Assembly: GCA_945957385.1 (NCBI GenBank)
Contig: CAMFKP010000029.1
Location: 1-47,040, forward strand
Reading direction: 5' to 3'
DNA from: an uncultured Aeromonadaceae bacterium
GTDB lineage: Bacteria; Pseudomonadota; Gammaproteobacteria; Enterobacterales; Aeromonadaceae
DNA length: 47,040 nucleotides
The notes under the pieces: model-generated
What the model was told of the DNA's origin: nothing
Seen by the model: only the letters and a program-made list of their open reading frames with translations
Databases searched by the model: none
Shown here: in pieces, positions 32,888 through 42,071 of the stretch
Position numbering within the stretch: position 1 is the stretch's first letter
Layout: the number at the start of each line of letters is the position of its first letter
Program-made: the position numbers and the translations under genes

Positions 32888-33998
32888 AGTGGTATTCGAG
32901 CAAGTCGGCAAGGTGTATGGCAATGGATTTCAGGCGGTGCAGGGGCTGGATCTGACCATCCATGATGGCGAGTTTATGGTGCTGGTCGGCCCCTCCGGTT
33001 GTGCTAAGTCGACCATACTGCGCATGATCGCCGGCCTGGAGTCGATCACCGGTGGCGACATCCATATCGGCGCGGCTCGGGTCAATGATCTGCCGCCCAA
33101 GGATCGCGGTATTGCCATGGTGTTTCAGAACTATGCGCTCTATCCGCACATGAATGCCTACGACAACATGGCGTTTGGCTTGAAGCAGCAAAAGCTACCC
33201 GCTGCCGAGATAGACCAGCGTATCCAGCAAGCGGCAACCTTGCTGAAGATCGGCCATTTGCTCAAGCACAAGCCAGGGCAGATGTCAGGCGGCGAGTGCC
33301 AGCGCGTCGCCCTCGGGCGCGCCATGGTGCGCCAACCGGCGGTGTTTTTGTTTGATGAGCCGCTCTCCAATCTGGATGCCAAGTTGCGTGTCTCGACCCG
33401 CGTCGGCATCGCCCAGTTGCACCAGAGCCTGAAAACCAGCCAGCAACCGGCGACCATGATCTATGTCACCCACGATCAGGTTGAAGCCATGACCCTTGGC
33501 GATCGCATCTGCGTGCTCAATCAAGGGCAGATCATGCAGGTCGACACGCCGATGAATCTCTACTTGCATCCGGCCAACAAATTTGTGGCAGGGTTTATCG
33601 GCTCGCCGGCGATGAACTTCCTGCCGGCACGGGTATGCGCCTCTGACCAGGGGCTGGCTCTGGATCTGGGCCTTAACCAACCGCTGCCGCTGCCGCCTGC
33701 CAAGGCGGAGCGACTGCATGGTTATCTCAATCAACAGGTCTGGTTTGGTATTCGCCCGGAGCATATTCGCTACCGCAGTGCTCCGCCGCGCGATAAAGCG
33801 ACCCTGCGGGCCGATATTCAGTTGATTGAGGCCATGGGTAACGAAATGTATCTGCATTTCTTGAGCGGCGAGTGGCCGCTATTATCCCGTACCGCCTATG
33901 AGGATTGCGCGGCATTACAAGCCGGCGACAGTGTTCATTTTGAATTGGATGTAGCGCAGGCACATCTATTTGATGTGCATACCGAAGTTGCGATTTAA
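32880..33998 (+). CDS. ABC transporter ATPase, UgpC/MalK-type
   Basis: A 372-residue ATP-binding subunit that drives the importer. Visible are Walker A GPSGCAKST (Ala in place of the usual Gly before Lys, a known tolerated variant), the Q loop in MVFQNYALYPHM, the signature MSGGECQRVALGRAM, Walker B VFLFDEPLSNLDAK and the H loop VTHDQ. The C-terminal TOBE/regulatory domain contains FIGSPAMNFL and GIRPEHIR, typical of UgpC/MalK. The start overlaps the HAD gene by eight bases, with AAGGGG about 9 bases upstream. It is last in the cluster and convergent with rnb; the hairpin between them has its T run on the other strand. Confidence 0.93.
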   Translation: MAEVVFEQVGKVYGNGFQAVQGLDLTIHDGEFMVLVGPSGCAKSTILRMIAGLESITGGDIHIGAARVNDLPPKDRGIAMVFQNYALYPHMNAYDNMAFGLKQQKLPAAEIDQRIQQAATLLKIGHLLKHKPGQMSGGECQRVALGRAMVRQPAVFLFDEPLSNLDAKLRVSTRVGIAQLHQSLKTSQQPATMIYVTHDQVEAMTLGDRICVLNQGQIMQVDTPMNLYLHPANKFVAGFIGSPAMNFLPARVCASDQGLALDLGLNQPLPLPPAKAERLHGYLNQQVWFGIRPEHIRYRSAPPRDKATLRADIQLIEAMGNEMYLHFLSGEWPLLSRTAYEDCAALQAGDSVHFELDVAQAHLFDVHTEVAI

Positions 33999-34022
33999 CG
34001 GTGCACGGCAGGCTCATTAACC

Positions 34023-34051
34023 AAAAAAACGGGCCTGCAGTGGCAGGCCCG
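34023..34051 (-). terminator. Terminator of rnb (possibly bidirectional)
   Basis: A perfect 9-bp stem CGGGCCTGC/GCAGGCCCG with a 4-base loop (34030-34051). On the - strand it is followed by seven Ts (34029-34023), serving rnb. On the + strand only TTGCGTC follows, so it would be a weak terminator for the ABC cluster. Confidence 0.88.
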
Positions 34052-34069
34052 TTGCGTCAGGGGCGGTGA

Positions 34070-36124
34070 TCAGGCGTCGCTGCCACTGTCCGGCGTGTCG
34101 CCGTGATCCAGCGCTTCGGCCACCGCTTCGCGCACTTCATGCTCCAGCTCCTCGGCGCTTTCGCTCTGGGTAGCGGCATCCAGCGGAGTGGCCAGCGTGG
34201 CAACCAGAGAACGGGTCGCCTCGATGGCATCCTTGAGCCGGACATCGATCCGTTGTCCCAGTTCGAAGCGCACCTCCTTGTCGAGGTAGACCTTGCCATC
34301 GTCCCAGCTGCACTCGAGGCGCTTTTTGTCGCTGAAGATCTGGCCGGCCGGGACGAACGCCACGGCGCCATTTTCCTGCAGACGCACCTTGATGCCACCA
34401 CGGACCACGTCGATGATCTCGGCGCTGAAGGTCTGCTCGCTGCCGACGGCCGGCAACAGGAAGCGCACATACAGCCAGTCCGCGATATCGCGTTCGGCAA
34501 AGCGGTTCAGGCGGCGTGCTTCGCTCAGCAGTTGGGTCAGCGCGGCATCCGGCTCCGCCGGGCAGGCGGCGCCTTGCAGCAGTGCCTTGATGATGCGGTG
34601 GTTGACCATGTCGCCGTATTTGCGGATCGGTGACGTCCAGGTGGCATACGCCGGCAGGCCGAGCCCGAAGTGGGGGCCTGGCTGGCTGGCCATCACCGAG
34701 TAGGTCTGGTAGCGGCGCAGGCGGCAGTCGAGGAACGGCGACGGCAGGGTTTCCAGCCAGCGGCGCAGCTCGCAGAAGCCTTCCAGGGTGCCGAGGCGTT
34801 CGGCCGCCACCGGCGCCTGGTGGGCCGCCAGCAATTCGGCCGCGCCGGCAATTTTCTCTGCATCGAAGCCCGGGTGGACGTTGAAGATGCCATAGCCCGG
34901 CGTGCGGGCGAGGAACAGGCCGGCACAGATGTTGGCGGCGATCATCGCCTCTTCCACCATGCGGTTGGCGATGCGGCGCGGTTCGACGTGAATGGCGACA
35001 ACCGCACCGGCTTCGTTCAGTTCGAACGCGTAGTCCGGACGGTCGCTAAACAGCAATGCATGCTCGCCACGCCATTGCTGACGGGCGGCGGTCAACGCCT
35101 GCAGGCCTTGCAGCTGCTGGCGGATCGCATCGTTCGGTGTAAAGCCGTCGGCGCTGCCATGTTCCAGCAGATCCGAGACCTGATCGTAGATCAAGCGGCC
35201 CTGGGAACAGATGGTGGCGGCAAAGAAGCGGAAATCGTCGGCGATGGCGCCATCGTGGCCGATCTTCATCTCGCAGCACAGCGCCTGGCGCGGTTCGCCT
35301 TCCTTCAGTGAGCAGAGCTCGTCACTGAGGGTGCGTGGGATCATCGGGATGTTGCGGCCCGGCAGGTAGACGGTGAAGGCGCGTTTGGCGGCTTCGGCGT
35401 CGATCGGGCTGCCCGGTGCCACATAGGCGGTGGGGTCGGCGATGGCGACCGTCAGGCGCCAGCCATCGGCCTCGGTCACCACATACAGCGCATCGTCCAT
35501 GTCTTTGGTCGAGGCACCGTCAATGGTCACGAACGGCAACGCGGTCAGATCTTCGCGCGGCAACGGTTCGTCGAGCTGCTGCCAGCTCTCGGCATCGGCC
35601 GGTGCGCTGCGCGGCAGATCGTGGCGGCGCAAGACGACCCACCATGGGGCTTCCGGATCGTCGCCGGCGGTGATGCGTTCGCTGATTTCGGCAAAGTGGC
35701 CGTTATCGGTCAGACCGTGGCGCTTGAGGTGGGCGATGACCCAGTCGCCTTCGGCAAACTGTTTCTCGTCCAGCCCCTTGATCGGGCGCGCCTTGATCAC
35801 TTCCTTGAGGACAGGGTGATCCGGTACCACGTTCAGGCGATCCTTGATCAGCTTGATGCGGCCGACGAAACGGCTGAGGAACGGCGTGATCAGGGTTTCC
35901 GGTTCGGCCTGCTCTTTCTCGTTCTCGGTGCGGATAATCGCCGTGATGCGATCACCATGCATCACCTTCTTCATCTGCTGTGGCGGAATGAAATAACTCT
36001 CACGGTTGTCGGTTTCGAGGAAACCAAAGCCGCGATCGGAGCCGCGGACGACCCCCTCTTTCTTCGGGAGGTTCTCCCTCAGCTGCTGTTTGAGCTGCGC
36101 CAGCAGCGGATTGTCATGAAACAT
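34070..36124 (-). CDS. rnb: Exoribonuclease II
   Basis: A processive 3'-5' hydrolytic RNase that degrades single-stranded RNA. Domains are cold-shock domains (EGVVRGSDRGFGFLETDNRESYFIPP at residues ~24-49), the RNB catalytic domain with VTIDGASTKDMDDALYV (metal Asp cluster, residue ~205) and RNIPMIPRTLSDELCSLKEGEPRQA, TWTSPIRKYGDMVNHRII, and a C-terminal S1 domain (IIDVVRGGIKVRLQENGAVAFVP). The length is 684 residues against 644 in E. coli. The excess is mostly a C-terminal acidic tail after the S1 domain (SAEELEHEVREAVAEAL and on). RNase R is excluded by its larger size and basic tail. It has its own promoter and terminator. Confidence 0.95.
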   Translation of the reverse strand: MFHDNPLLAQLKQQLRENLPKKEGVVRGSDRGFGFLETDNRESYFIPPQQMKKVMHGDRITAIIRTENEKEQAEPETLITPFLSRFVGRIKLIKDRLNVVPDHPVLKEVIKARPIKGLDEKQFAEGDWVIAHLKRHGLTDNGHFAEISERITAGDDPEAPWWVVLRRHDLPRSAPADAESWQQLDEPLPREDLTALPFVTIDGASTKDMDDALYVVTEADGWRLTVAIADPTAYVAPGSPIDAEAAKRAFTVYLPGRNIPMIPRTLSDELCSLKEGEPRQALCCEMKIGHDGAIADDFRFFAATICSQGRLIYDQVSDLLEHGSADGFTPNDAIRQQLQGLQALTAARQQWRGEHALLFSDRPDYAFELNEAGAVVAIHVEPRRIANRMVEEAMIAANICAGLFLARTPGYGIFNVHPGFDAEKIAGAAELLAAHQAPVAAERLGTLEGFCELRRWLETLPSPFLDCRLRRYQTYSVMASQPGPHFGLGLPAYATWTSPIRKYGDMVNHRIIKALLQGAACPAEPDAALTQLLSEARRLNRFAERDIADWLYVRFLLPAVGSEQTFSAEIIDVVRGGIKVRLQENGAVAFVPAGQIFSDKKRLECSWDDGKVYLDKEVRFELGQRIDVRLKDAIEATRSLVATLATPLDAATQSESAEELEHEVREAVAEALDHGDTPDSGSDA

Positions 36125-36157
36125 ACTGATTAGGTGTCCTGTCGTTGAATCGGCCCG

Positions 36158-36186
36158 ACTATACGGATTCGGGCCACTAAAACCAA
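36158..36186 (-). promoter_or_regulatory. Sigma-70 promoter of rnb
   Basis: Read on the - strand, TTGGTT (36186-36181), a 17-base spacer and TATAGT (36163-36158). The -10 is 5/6, and the start would be about 25 bases before the ATG. It lies just after the menE stop, and GGCCCGA/TCGGGCC (about 36151-36175) forms a hairpin around the -10. Confidence 0.6.
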
Positions 36187-36198
36187 GGGTATTTCCGG

Positions 36199-37674
36199 TT
36201 AATCTGTGGGCATGGTCGGCTTCGATTCAGCCTGCGTTGGGTCGAGGCGGCTGGCAGCATAGGCGGCCAGCGGGCGTCGTCCCGGTTTCAGCGCGCTTTG
36301 CTCCTGGGCTGGCCAGCCGAGCCAGTGGCGCGGGATCAGGTAGCCCGGCAACCGTGGCCGCAGCCAGGTGGCCAGTTGCGGCAACTCGGCTTCGCTCAGC
36401 GTGCTATCGACGATGGCGACCGGCTGTTGGCCCCACTCGGCGTCGTCGCGTGGCACGACGATGACCTGGCGCACGGCCGGATGCTGGGCCAGCTGCTGTT
36501 CGATCTGTTCGGGCTGGATATTTTCGCCGCCGCAGATGAAGCGGTTATCGCGTCGCCCCAACACCTCAAGACGGCCATCCGGCAAGTAGCGCCCCAGATC
36601 GCCGGTGGCAAACCAGCCATCGGCGGTGAGGGGCAGCGTCAGGGTGCCGCCGGCGGCGTAATAGCCGGCGAACAGCGTCGCGCCGCGTACCTGGATCTCG
36701 CCATGTTCCAGGCGCAGCGCGCGCCCCGGCAGCGGTGTGCCGACACCGGCATCGCCGGTCGACGCGGGGGCGGTACATACCTGGGAGGCCATCTCGCTGA
36801 GGCCGTAGCTGACCCAGGGTGTCAATCCTTGGGCCTGGCAGGCGCTGACCAGCGCAGCCGGGATCGGCGCACCGCCGAGCAGCAGGTGGCGCAGCCGGGT
36901 CTCGGCCAGAGCAAATTCCGGTTGCTGCAGCAGTCGCCACAGCTGGGTGGGCACCAGTGAGAGGTGGCTGACGGCGTGCCCCCGTAAGCACTCACTTAGC
37001 GACTCGCCGGCCGCCGGCAACACCAGGCGAGCGCCGGCCAGCAGGCAACGCACGACAATCGCAAAGCCGCCGACATGAAACAGAGGCAGCGACAACAGCC
37101 AGCCATCCTCCTCGCCGAGTGGCAGCCGCTGCGCACTGCCGCGGGCGCTGGCAACGTGGGCGCCGAGACGGTGGGCGACCGCCTTCGGCTCGCCCAGGCT
37201 GCCGGAGGTCAGCGTCAGGTTGGCCAGCCGCATGCCGTCCAGCCACAGCGTGGTCAACGTGCCTGGGGGCGGGCGGTGCGGCGTCCAGGCGTCGCTGAAC
37301 GTCAGTCGCGCTACCTCGGCCAGCGTCAGGGTGCCGCTGTCATCCCACAGCGCGCGGGCACCGAGACGGCGCGCCAGGGCGTCACACTGTTGTGGCGGCA
37401 GCCGTGGATTCAGCGGGCAGATCAACACTCCCGCCCGCAGGCAGGCCCAGATCAGCCGCAGCAGGGGCAGGCCGTTGCCAGCCCGTGCCAGCAGCAGATC
37501 GCCGGCATGCAGCCCCTGGGCCTGCAGTTGCTGGCGGGTGCTTTCCACCGCGGCATCGAAATCGGCAAAGGTGAGTGAGTCTTCACCGCAGCTGTACGCC
37601 GTCGCGTCAGGGCGACGGCGTGCTTGTTCACGTAGCGGGCAGGGGAGCTGGGTCGGCGCCGTCATCGCCGTCAT
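36199..37674 (-). CDS. menE: o-Succinylbenzoate--CoA ligase
   Basis: Activates o-succinylbenzoate to its CoA thioester via an acyl-adenylate, the fourth step of menaquinone synthesis counted from isochorismate. It is a 491-residue ANL-superfamily enzyme. Motifs are the P-loop TLTSGSLGEPKAV (Ser-rich version of TSGSTGxPK), PLFHVGGF, YGLSEMASQVC, GWFATGDLGRY, GRRDNRFICGGENIQPEQIE and the late SALKPGRRPL with the catalytic Lys. It is last in the operon, 15 bases after the menC stop, without a strong Shine-Dalgarno. No clear terminator follows; the rnb promoter begins within 15 bases. Confidence 0.93.
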   Translation of the reverse strand: MTAMTAPTQLPCPLREQARRRPDATAYSCGEDSLTFADFDAAVESTRQQLQAQGLHAGDLLLARAGNGLPLLRLIWACLRAGVLICPLNPRLPPQQCDALARRLGARALWDDSGTLTLAEVARLTFSDAWTPHRPPPGTLTTLWLDGMRLANLTLTSGSLGEPKAVAHRLGAHVASARGSAQRLPLGEEDGWLLSLPLFHVGGFAIVVRCLLAGARLVLPAAGESLSECLRGHAVSHLSLVPTQLWRLLQQPEFALAETRLRHLLLGGAPIPAALVSACQAQGLTPWVSYGLSEMASQVCTAPASTGDAGVGTPLPGRALRLEHGEIQVRGATLFAGYYAAGGTLTLPLTADGWFATGDLGRYLPDGRLEVLGRRDNRFICGGENIQPEQIEQQLAQHPAVRQVIVVPRDDAEWGQQPVAIVDSTLSEAELPQLATWLRPRLPGYLIPRHWLGWPAQEQSALKPGRRPLAAYAASRLDPTQAESKPTMPTD

Positions 37675-37689
37675 TGCAACTTAGTCATG

Positions 37690-38619
37690 TCAGCTTTGCC
37701 AAATCAGCTCAAGCTGGCGGGTGTCGACATGCAGATCGTCACCCTGCAGCAGGTTGGTGGTGAAATAGCGCAGCGTATCCAGACCGGGAGCCTGCTCCGG
37801 AGCCCACTCGCTGGCCAGCTGGGCCAGTTGCCGGTTGCCGAGCTGGGATTCGTAGCAGGAGGAGATGATCACCTTGAGCCCCAGGCTGTGGGCCTTGTCG
37901 ACCAGCGCCTTGCAGCGTGCCAGCGAGCCGATCAACGTCGGCTTGATCACCAGCGCCTTCAGCTGCGGGAACGGCTCCCACTCCGGCTGGCGGCTCAGCA
38001 GCTCGTCCAGTGCCACCGGCACACCGGTGTGGCTGGCGACGGCGCGGATATCTTCCAGGCGGGCGCAGGGATCCTCGATGTATTCGATATTCCCCGGGGT
38101 CAGGTGGCGCATGAAGGTCCAGGCTTCCTCCCGCGTCCAGCCGCAGTTGGCATCCAGCACCAGCTTGACCTTGGGAGCAAGCCGGCACAGTTCGCGGATC
38201 ATCGCCACCTCGTCACGCATCGGGTAACGCGCCACCTTGAGCTTGGCCTTCGCCGGATAGTCATACAGCCAGTCACGCCAGCACCAGATCACCTCATCCG
38301 GGGTGCCGAGCAGCAGGATATACGGCGAATGGGGGGCCTTGAGTTTTTCCGGCCACTGCCGGCGGGCACAGTCGAAGCCAAATTGTACCGAAGGCAGCTG
38401 GGGTTCGAGGTGTCGCCCCTGCTTCATGCTTTTCAGGCACAAAAGCGCCTCGGCCTGGGCCTCATCCAGTGTCTCCTGGGAGAAGCCGGGCAGCGGTGCT
38501 ATCTCGCCCCAGCGCCCCTCCCAGTTCAGCAGCAGCCCATCGCGGCTGGTCAGTTGCTGATCGTGAAAACGGATCGGTTGGCTCAGCGGCAGCGCGTAAC
38601 GGTACAGTTTGACGTTCAT
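37690..38619 (-). CDS. menC: o-Succinylbenzoate synthase
   Basis: An enolase-superfamily enzyme that dehydrates SHCHC to o-succinylbenzoate. The start at 38619 gives MNVKLYRYALPLSQPIRF, matching the family; an in-frame start 30 codons upstream would run inside menB. The product is 309 residues (E. coli about 320). Active-site features are KxK in AKLKVARYPM, metal ligands in LVLDANCGW, YIEDPC and VALDELL, and the second base Lys in VIKPTLIG. The gap from the menB stop is 13 bases. The Shine-Dalgarno is weak, so translation may depend on coupling. Confidence 0.95.
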   Translation of the reverse strand: MNVKLYRYALPLSQPIRFHDQQLTSRDGLLLNWEGRWGEIAPLPGFSQETLDEAQAEALLCLKSMKQGRHLEPQLPSVQFGFDCARRQWPEKLKAPHSPYILLLGTPDEVIWCWRDWLYDYPAKAKLKVARYPMRDEVAMIRELCRLAPKVKLVLDANCGWTREEAWTFMRHLTPGNIEYIEDPCARLEDIRAVASHTGVPVALDELLSRQPEWEPFPQLKALVIKPTLIGSLARCKALVDKAHSLGLKVIISSCYESQLGNRQLAQLASEWAPEQAPGLDTLRYFTTNLLQGDDLHVDTRQLELIWQS

Positions 38620-38632
38620 GGGCACCGGGCCA

Positions 38633-39499
38633 TCAGGGATTACGGGTAAATTTCGAGAAGTCGGGCTGTCGTTTTTCGTTGAAGGCATTTCGTCCCTCCT
38701 GACCCTCATCGGTCATATAGAACAGCATAGTCGCATTGCCTGCCAACTCCTGCAGACCGGCCTGACCGTCGCAGTCGGCATTCAGCGCCGCCTTCAGGCA
38801 GCGCAGTGCCATCGGACTGTTTTGCAGGATCTCGCGGCACCAGCGTACCGTCTCGCGCTCCAGCTCGGCCAGCGGCACTACCGTGTTCACCAGCCCCATC
38901 TCCAGTGCTTCGGCCGCATCGTACTGGCGGCAGAGGAACCAAATCTCGCGGGCTTTTTTCTGGCCGACGATGCGGGCCATGTAGGAGGCGCCCCAGCCGC
39001 CGTCGAAGGAGCCGACCTTGGGTCCGGTCTGGCCGAAACGGGCATTTTCCGCGGCGATCGTCAGGTCACACATCATATGCAGCACATGGCCGCCGCCGAT
39101 GGCATAACCGGCCACCATGGCGATCACCGGCTTCGGACAGGTGCGGATCTGCCGCTGGAAGTCGAGCACATTCAGGTGGTGGGTGCCTTCGTCATCGCGG
39201 TAGCCACCGTAATCACCGCGCACCTTCTGGTCGCCACCGGAGCAGAAGGCCAGATCGCCTTCCCCGGTCAGAATGATCACGCCGATGCCGGCATCGAAGC
39301 GGGCATCCTGCAGTGCCAGCATCATCTCCTGCACCGTCAACGGCCGAAATGCATTGCGCACCTGCGGACGGTTGATGGTGATCTTGGCGATGCCATCGTC
39401 GGACTTGTGGTAGCGGATATCCTGAAACTCACCGCTGCAGTCGTGCCATTGCACCGGGGCGTACCAGAGTTCCTGCTGTTGCGGGGTTGGGGGAATCAT
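38633..39499 (-). CDS. menB: 1,4-Dihydroxy-2-naphthoyl-CoA synthase
   Basis: A crotonase-fold enzyme closing the second ring: o-succinylbenzoyl-CoA to 1,4-dihydroxy-2-naphthoyl-CoA. The 288 residues match E. coli (285). It carries [16 protein letters not shown], the oxyanion-hole sequence [31 protein letters not shown], the [20 protein letters not shown] loop that contains catalytic and bicarbonate-binding residues of the enterobacterial type (Gly in GQTGPKVG), and the C-terminal [12 protein letters not shown] that reaches a neighbouring subunit. The ATG overlaps the menH stop by four bases. Confidence 0.97.
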   Translation of the reverse strand: MIPPTPQQQELWYAPVQWHDCSGEFQDIRYHKSDDGIAKITINRPQVRNAFRPLTVQEMMLALQDARFDAGIGVIILTGEGDLAFCSGGDQKVRGDYGGYRDDEGTHHLNVLDFQRQIRTCPKPVIAMVAGYAIGGGHVLHMMCDLTIAAENARFGQTGPKVGSFDGGWGASYMARIVGQKKAREIWFLCRQYDAAEALEMGLVNTVVPLAELERETVRWCREILQNSPMALRCLKAALNADCDGQAGLQELAGNATMLFYMTDEGQEGRNAFNEKRQPDFSKFTRNP

Positions 39500-40344
39500 A
39501 AAACGGGCTCCTCACTCTCGGGGAAATTCAAATCAGGCCAATTGAAATCGGGGCAATGCGGGCTTAGCCAGCGTCGCAGTGCCGCCGCCACAAGCTCTGG
39601 ACGTGCCAGATGCAGGTTGTGGCCGGCGTCAGGGATTCGGATGCCCTCCACGGCCGGACAGCGCTGCAGCAGGCTGTCGGCCAGGGTGGCGAATTTGTGG
39701 TCCGCGGCGCCATACAGATAGAGCACCGGCAACGAGGCATGTTGCAGCCACGGCGTCAGATCCGGTTGTCGCGCCAACGAGCTGGCCGCCAGCATGTGCG
39801 CCAGCGGGCGCGGGGCGTGCTGGCTGCGCAGTGCGATCAGCTCATGGCGCTGACCGGCACTCAAGTCGGCGAACACCGGCTGCTGGTACCAGTCGCCGAG
39901 CACCTGGCGCAGCGGTTCGCCGCGCAGCCGGCGCACCCAGTAGGCGTCGTTGCGTGCCCGTTGCTGGCGCTCGGCCGCGGTGGCAAGACCAGGATTGGCG
40001 CTCTCGAGGATCAGCCCAGCCAGTTTGCCGCTGGCCTGGGCGCTGGCGGCATAGTGCAGCGCCAGGCGGCCGCCCAGCGAGTAGCCATACAGCACGACTC
40101 GGCGCAGCCCCAGTCGGTTCAGTTCGCCATCCAGCCAGTCGTCGAGGTGGTGCCAGGGCAGGGCCGCCGGGGCATCGGCCCCATGGCCGGGCAGCGTCAG
40201 ACAGTGGCAGCGCGGCCGCCAGGCGGCCGGCAACCGATCGAGCAGCGCCAGCCATTCAGTCGGGGTGCCGAGAAAGCCGTGCAGGAAGACCAGCGCGGTG
40301 TCGTTACTGTCCGGCGCAGAGTGCCCCAGCGGCGCCAGCATCAT
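39496..40344 (-). CDS. menH: SHCHC synthase, alpha/beta hydrolase fold
   Basis: Eliminates pyruvate from SEPHCHC to give 2-succinyl-6-hydroxy-2,4-cyclohexadiene-1-carboxylate. The 282-residue alpha/beta hydrolase has the nucleophile elbow [10 protein letters not shown], oxyanion region [12 protein letters not shown], acid Asp in [11 protein letters not shown] and His in [11 protein letters not shown]. It is longer than E. coli MenH (252), with an extra C-terminal tail. Four-base ATGA overlaps join it to menD upstream and menB downstream. Its place between menD and menB, the pathway order, supports the call over other hydrolases. Confidence 0.92.
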   Translation of the reverse strand: MMLAPLGHSAPDSNDTALVFLHGFLGTPTEWLALLDRLPAAWRPRCHCLTLPGHGADAPAALPWHHLDDWLDGELNRLGLRRVVLYGYSLGGRLALHYAASAQASGKLAGLILESANPGLATAAERQQRARNDAYWVRRLRGEPLRQVLGDWYQQPVFADLSAGQRHELIALRSQHAPRPLAHMLAASSLARQPDLTPWLQHASLPVLYLYGAADHKFATLADSLLQRCPAVEGIRIPDAGHNLHLARPELVAAALRRWLSPHCPDFNWPDLNFPESEEPVL

Positions 40345-42071
40345 CCGGCCTCAGCGCCGCGGCACTGACGTGCCAGCTCGGCGAGTTGTTCGGCGCTGTG
40401 GCCGGCCGGCACCCGGCATTCGATCAGGGTGCTGCGTCGGGCGGCACAGGCCGCCCGGTAGGCGTGTTCAAAGTCATCCAGCGTGCCTGGCGCGGCATAG
40501 TCCAGTGCAAATTGGGCGGCCGCATGCGCAAAATCCAGGCCGTGATTCAGTCGGAAGCAGGCATCGTGTTGCGGCAGGGTCGCCGCCCCCGGCAGCAACG
40601 CGAAGATACCGCCACCGTCATTATTCAGCACGACGACAATCAGCGGATGCTCGGGCGTGCGCAGCAGCGCCAGGCTGTTCAGATCGTGCAGTGCCGAGGT
40701 GTCGCCGAGCAGCAGCGTCGTCACGTCACCCTGGGGGCGGGCCCGGGCGATGCCGGCGGCGGTGGCGATCAGGCCATCGATCCCCGAAGCACCGCGCTGG
40801 CTGTGCAGCTGGCCGGGGAGCGGTTCGGCTGGCCGTACTGGGGCCAACATCTGCCACAGGCGGGGTGGCAGACTGTTCCCCAGCAGCAAGGCGCCTTGCC
40901 AGAGGCTGGCCAGACGGTGAGTGATGCCTAACTCGCCCCAGCTGTTAACCAAGGTGTCCAGAATGGCCGGCAGGCCGGCGCGCTGCGTACCCTGTTGCAA
41001 CCACGGCGCCTGGTCTGCGCTGCGCTGTTGCAGCAGGCGACAGGCGGCGGCGATCGGCGCCACCAGCCGGCAATCGACCCGGTAATCGGCGCTCAGACGT
41101 TGATCGTGCGCGGCCAGTTGCCAGTTCTGCTGCCAGGCGTGCTCGGCGATGAAGTGCGCCAGCCGTTTCGACAGCAGCCGGCCTCCGACTTGCAGCAGAA
41201 CCTCACTGTCGGCCAGTGCCGCGCGGAACGCGGCGTTGTGCAGCGCCAGATCGGCATGGCTGAGCGCCCGGGGATGCTGCAGCAGCTGCGACTGGGCATC
41301 GGCCAGCAGCGGCCAGCCGAGGTGCTGCGCCAGAGCGGCCACGGCGTGGGCATCCTTGGCGTCATCAATCTGGCCGGCGACGATCACGCCGCGCCGCTGT
41401 GCCAGCTCCGACCATGTTGCGGGCACGTCGGGCATCAGCGTCGGCGCGACGATGCGGGTCAGTGGTTGCTCACTGGCGCGCCAGCTGGCGAGCTCGGTCG
41501 GCCAGTCGGCGGCCAGCGCCGTTCCTTCACCAGGGTAGAAGGGTTCGGCAAACGGACAGTTGAGGTGCGCCGGCCCCGGAGTCTGCTGCAGGCAGTGCCA
41601 CATCTGGTCCAGGCTGCCGAGCACGAAGCGCGGCGAGATAGTGGCGCTCGGGGCGGGCAGATTCTGCGTAAACAGCGGGTAGCCGGCGAAGATCCCGGGC
41701 TGGGTAATGGTCTGGTTGGCACCACAGTCGATCAGTTCAGGAGGCCGGTCGGCGCTGAGCACGATCAGCGGTATGCCGCTGAGGCGGGCTTCGATCACCG
41801 CAGGATAGAGGTTGGCGACCGCAGTGCCCGAGGTGGTGACCACCGCCACTGGACGACGGCTCTGCCGGGCCAGCCCCAGCGCCAGAAAGCCGAGGCCACG
41901 TTCGTCAAAATGGGCATGACAGCGCACGCGCCCCTGTTCGCTGGCTGCCAGCGTCAGCGGCGCGCTGCGCGAGCCGGGCGCAAAGCAGAGGTCACGCAGG
42001 CCGAGGCGCCACAACTCTTCGATCATCAGCCGGGCCCAGCCGAGGGCCAGATTATCCCCGGCGCGGATCAT
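40341..42071 (-). CDS. menD: SEPHCHC synthase (menaquinone ThDP enzyme)
   Basis: A thiamine-diphosphate and Mg-dependent enzyme adding the succinyl semialdehyde unit from 2-oxoglutarate to isochorismate. The 576 residues (E. coli 556) show the N-terminal FAPGSRSAPLTLAA, HFDERGLGFLALGLA with the catalytic Glu, VTTSGTAVANLYPAV, LSADRPPELIDCGANQTI and the ThDP/Mg motif GDTSALHDLNSL ending NNDGGGIFALLP. All are intact. It starts with an ATGA overlap with the isochorismate synthase gene and ends with one into menH, implying coupled translation. Confidence 0.96.
   Translation of the reverse strand: MIRAGDNLALGWARLMIEELWRLGLRDLCFAPGSRSAPLTLAASEQGRVRCHAHFDERGLGFLALGLARQSRRPVAVVTTSGTAVANLYPAVIEARLSGIPLIVLSADRPPELIDCGANQTITQPGIFAGYPLFTQNLPAPSATISPRFVLGSLDQMWHCLQQTPGPAHLNCPFAEPFYPGEGTALAADWPTELASWRASEQPLTRIVAPTLMPDVPATWSELAQRRGVIVAGQIDDAKDAHAVAALAQHLGWPLLADAQSQLLQHPRALSHADLALHNAAFRAALADSEVLLQVGGRLLSKRLAHFIAEHAWQQNWQLAAHDQRLSADYRVDCRLVAPIAAACRLLQQRSADQAPWLQQGTQRAGLPAILDTLVNSWGELGITHRLASLWQGALLLGNSLPPRLWQMLAPVRPAEPLPGQLHSQRGASGIDGLIATAAGIARARPQGDVTTLLLGDTSALHDLNSLALLRTPEHPLIVVVLNNDGGGIFALLPGAATLPQHDACFRLNHGLDFAHAAAQFALDYAAPGTLDDFEHAYRAACAARRSTLIECRVPAGHSAEQLAELARQCRGAEAG

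Noticed and set aside
32985..33015. Defective Walker A in the cluster's ATPase (Ala before Lys)
   Set aside because: GCAKST occurs in functional members of this ATPase group, and the Q loop, signature, Walker B and H loop are intact.
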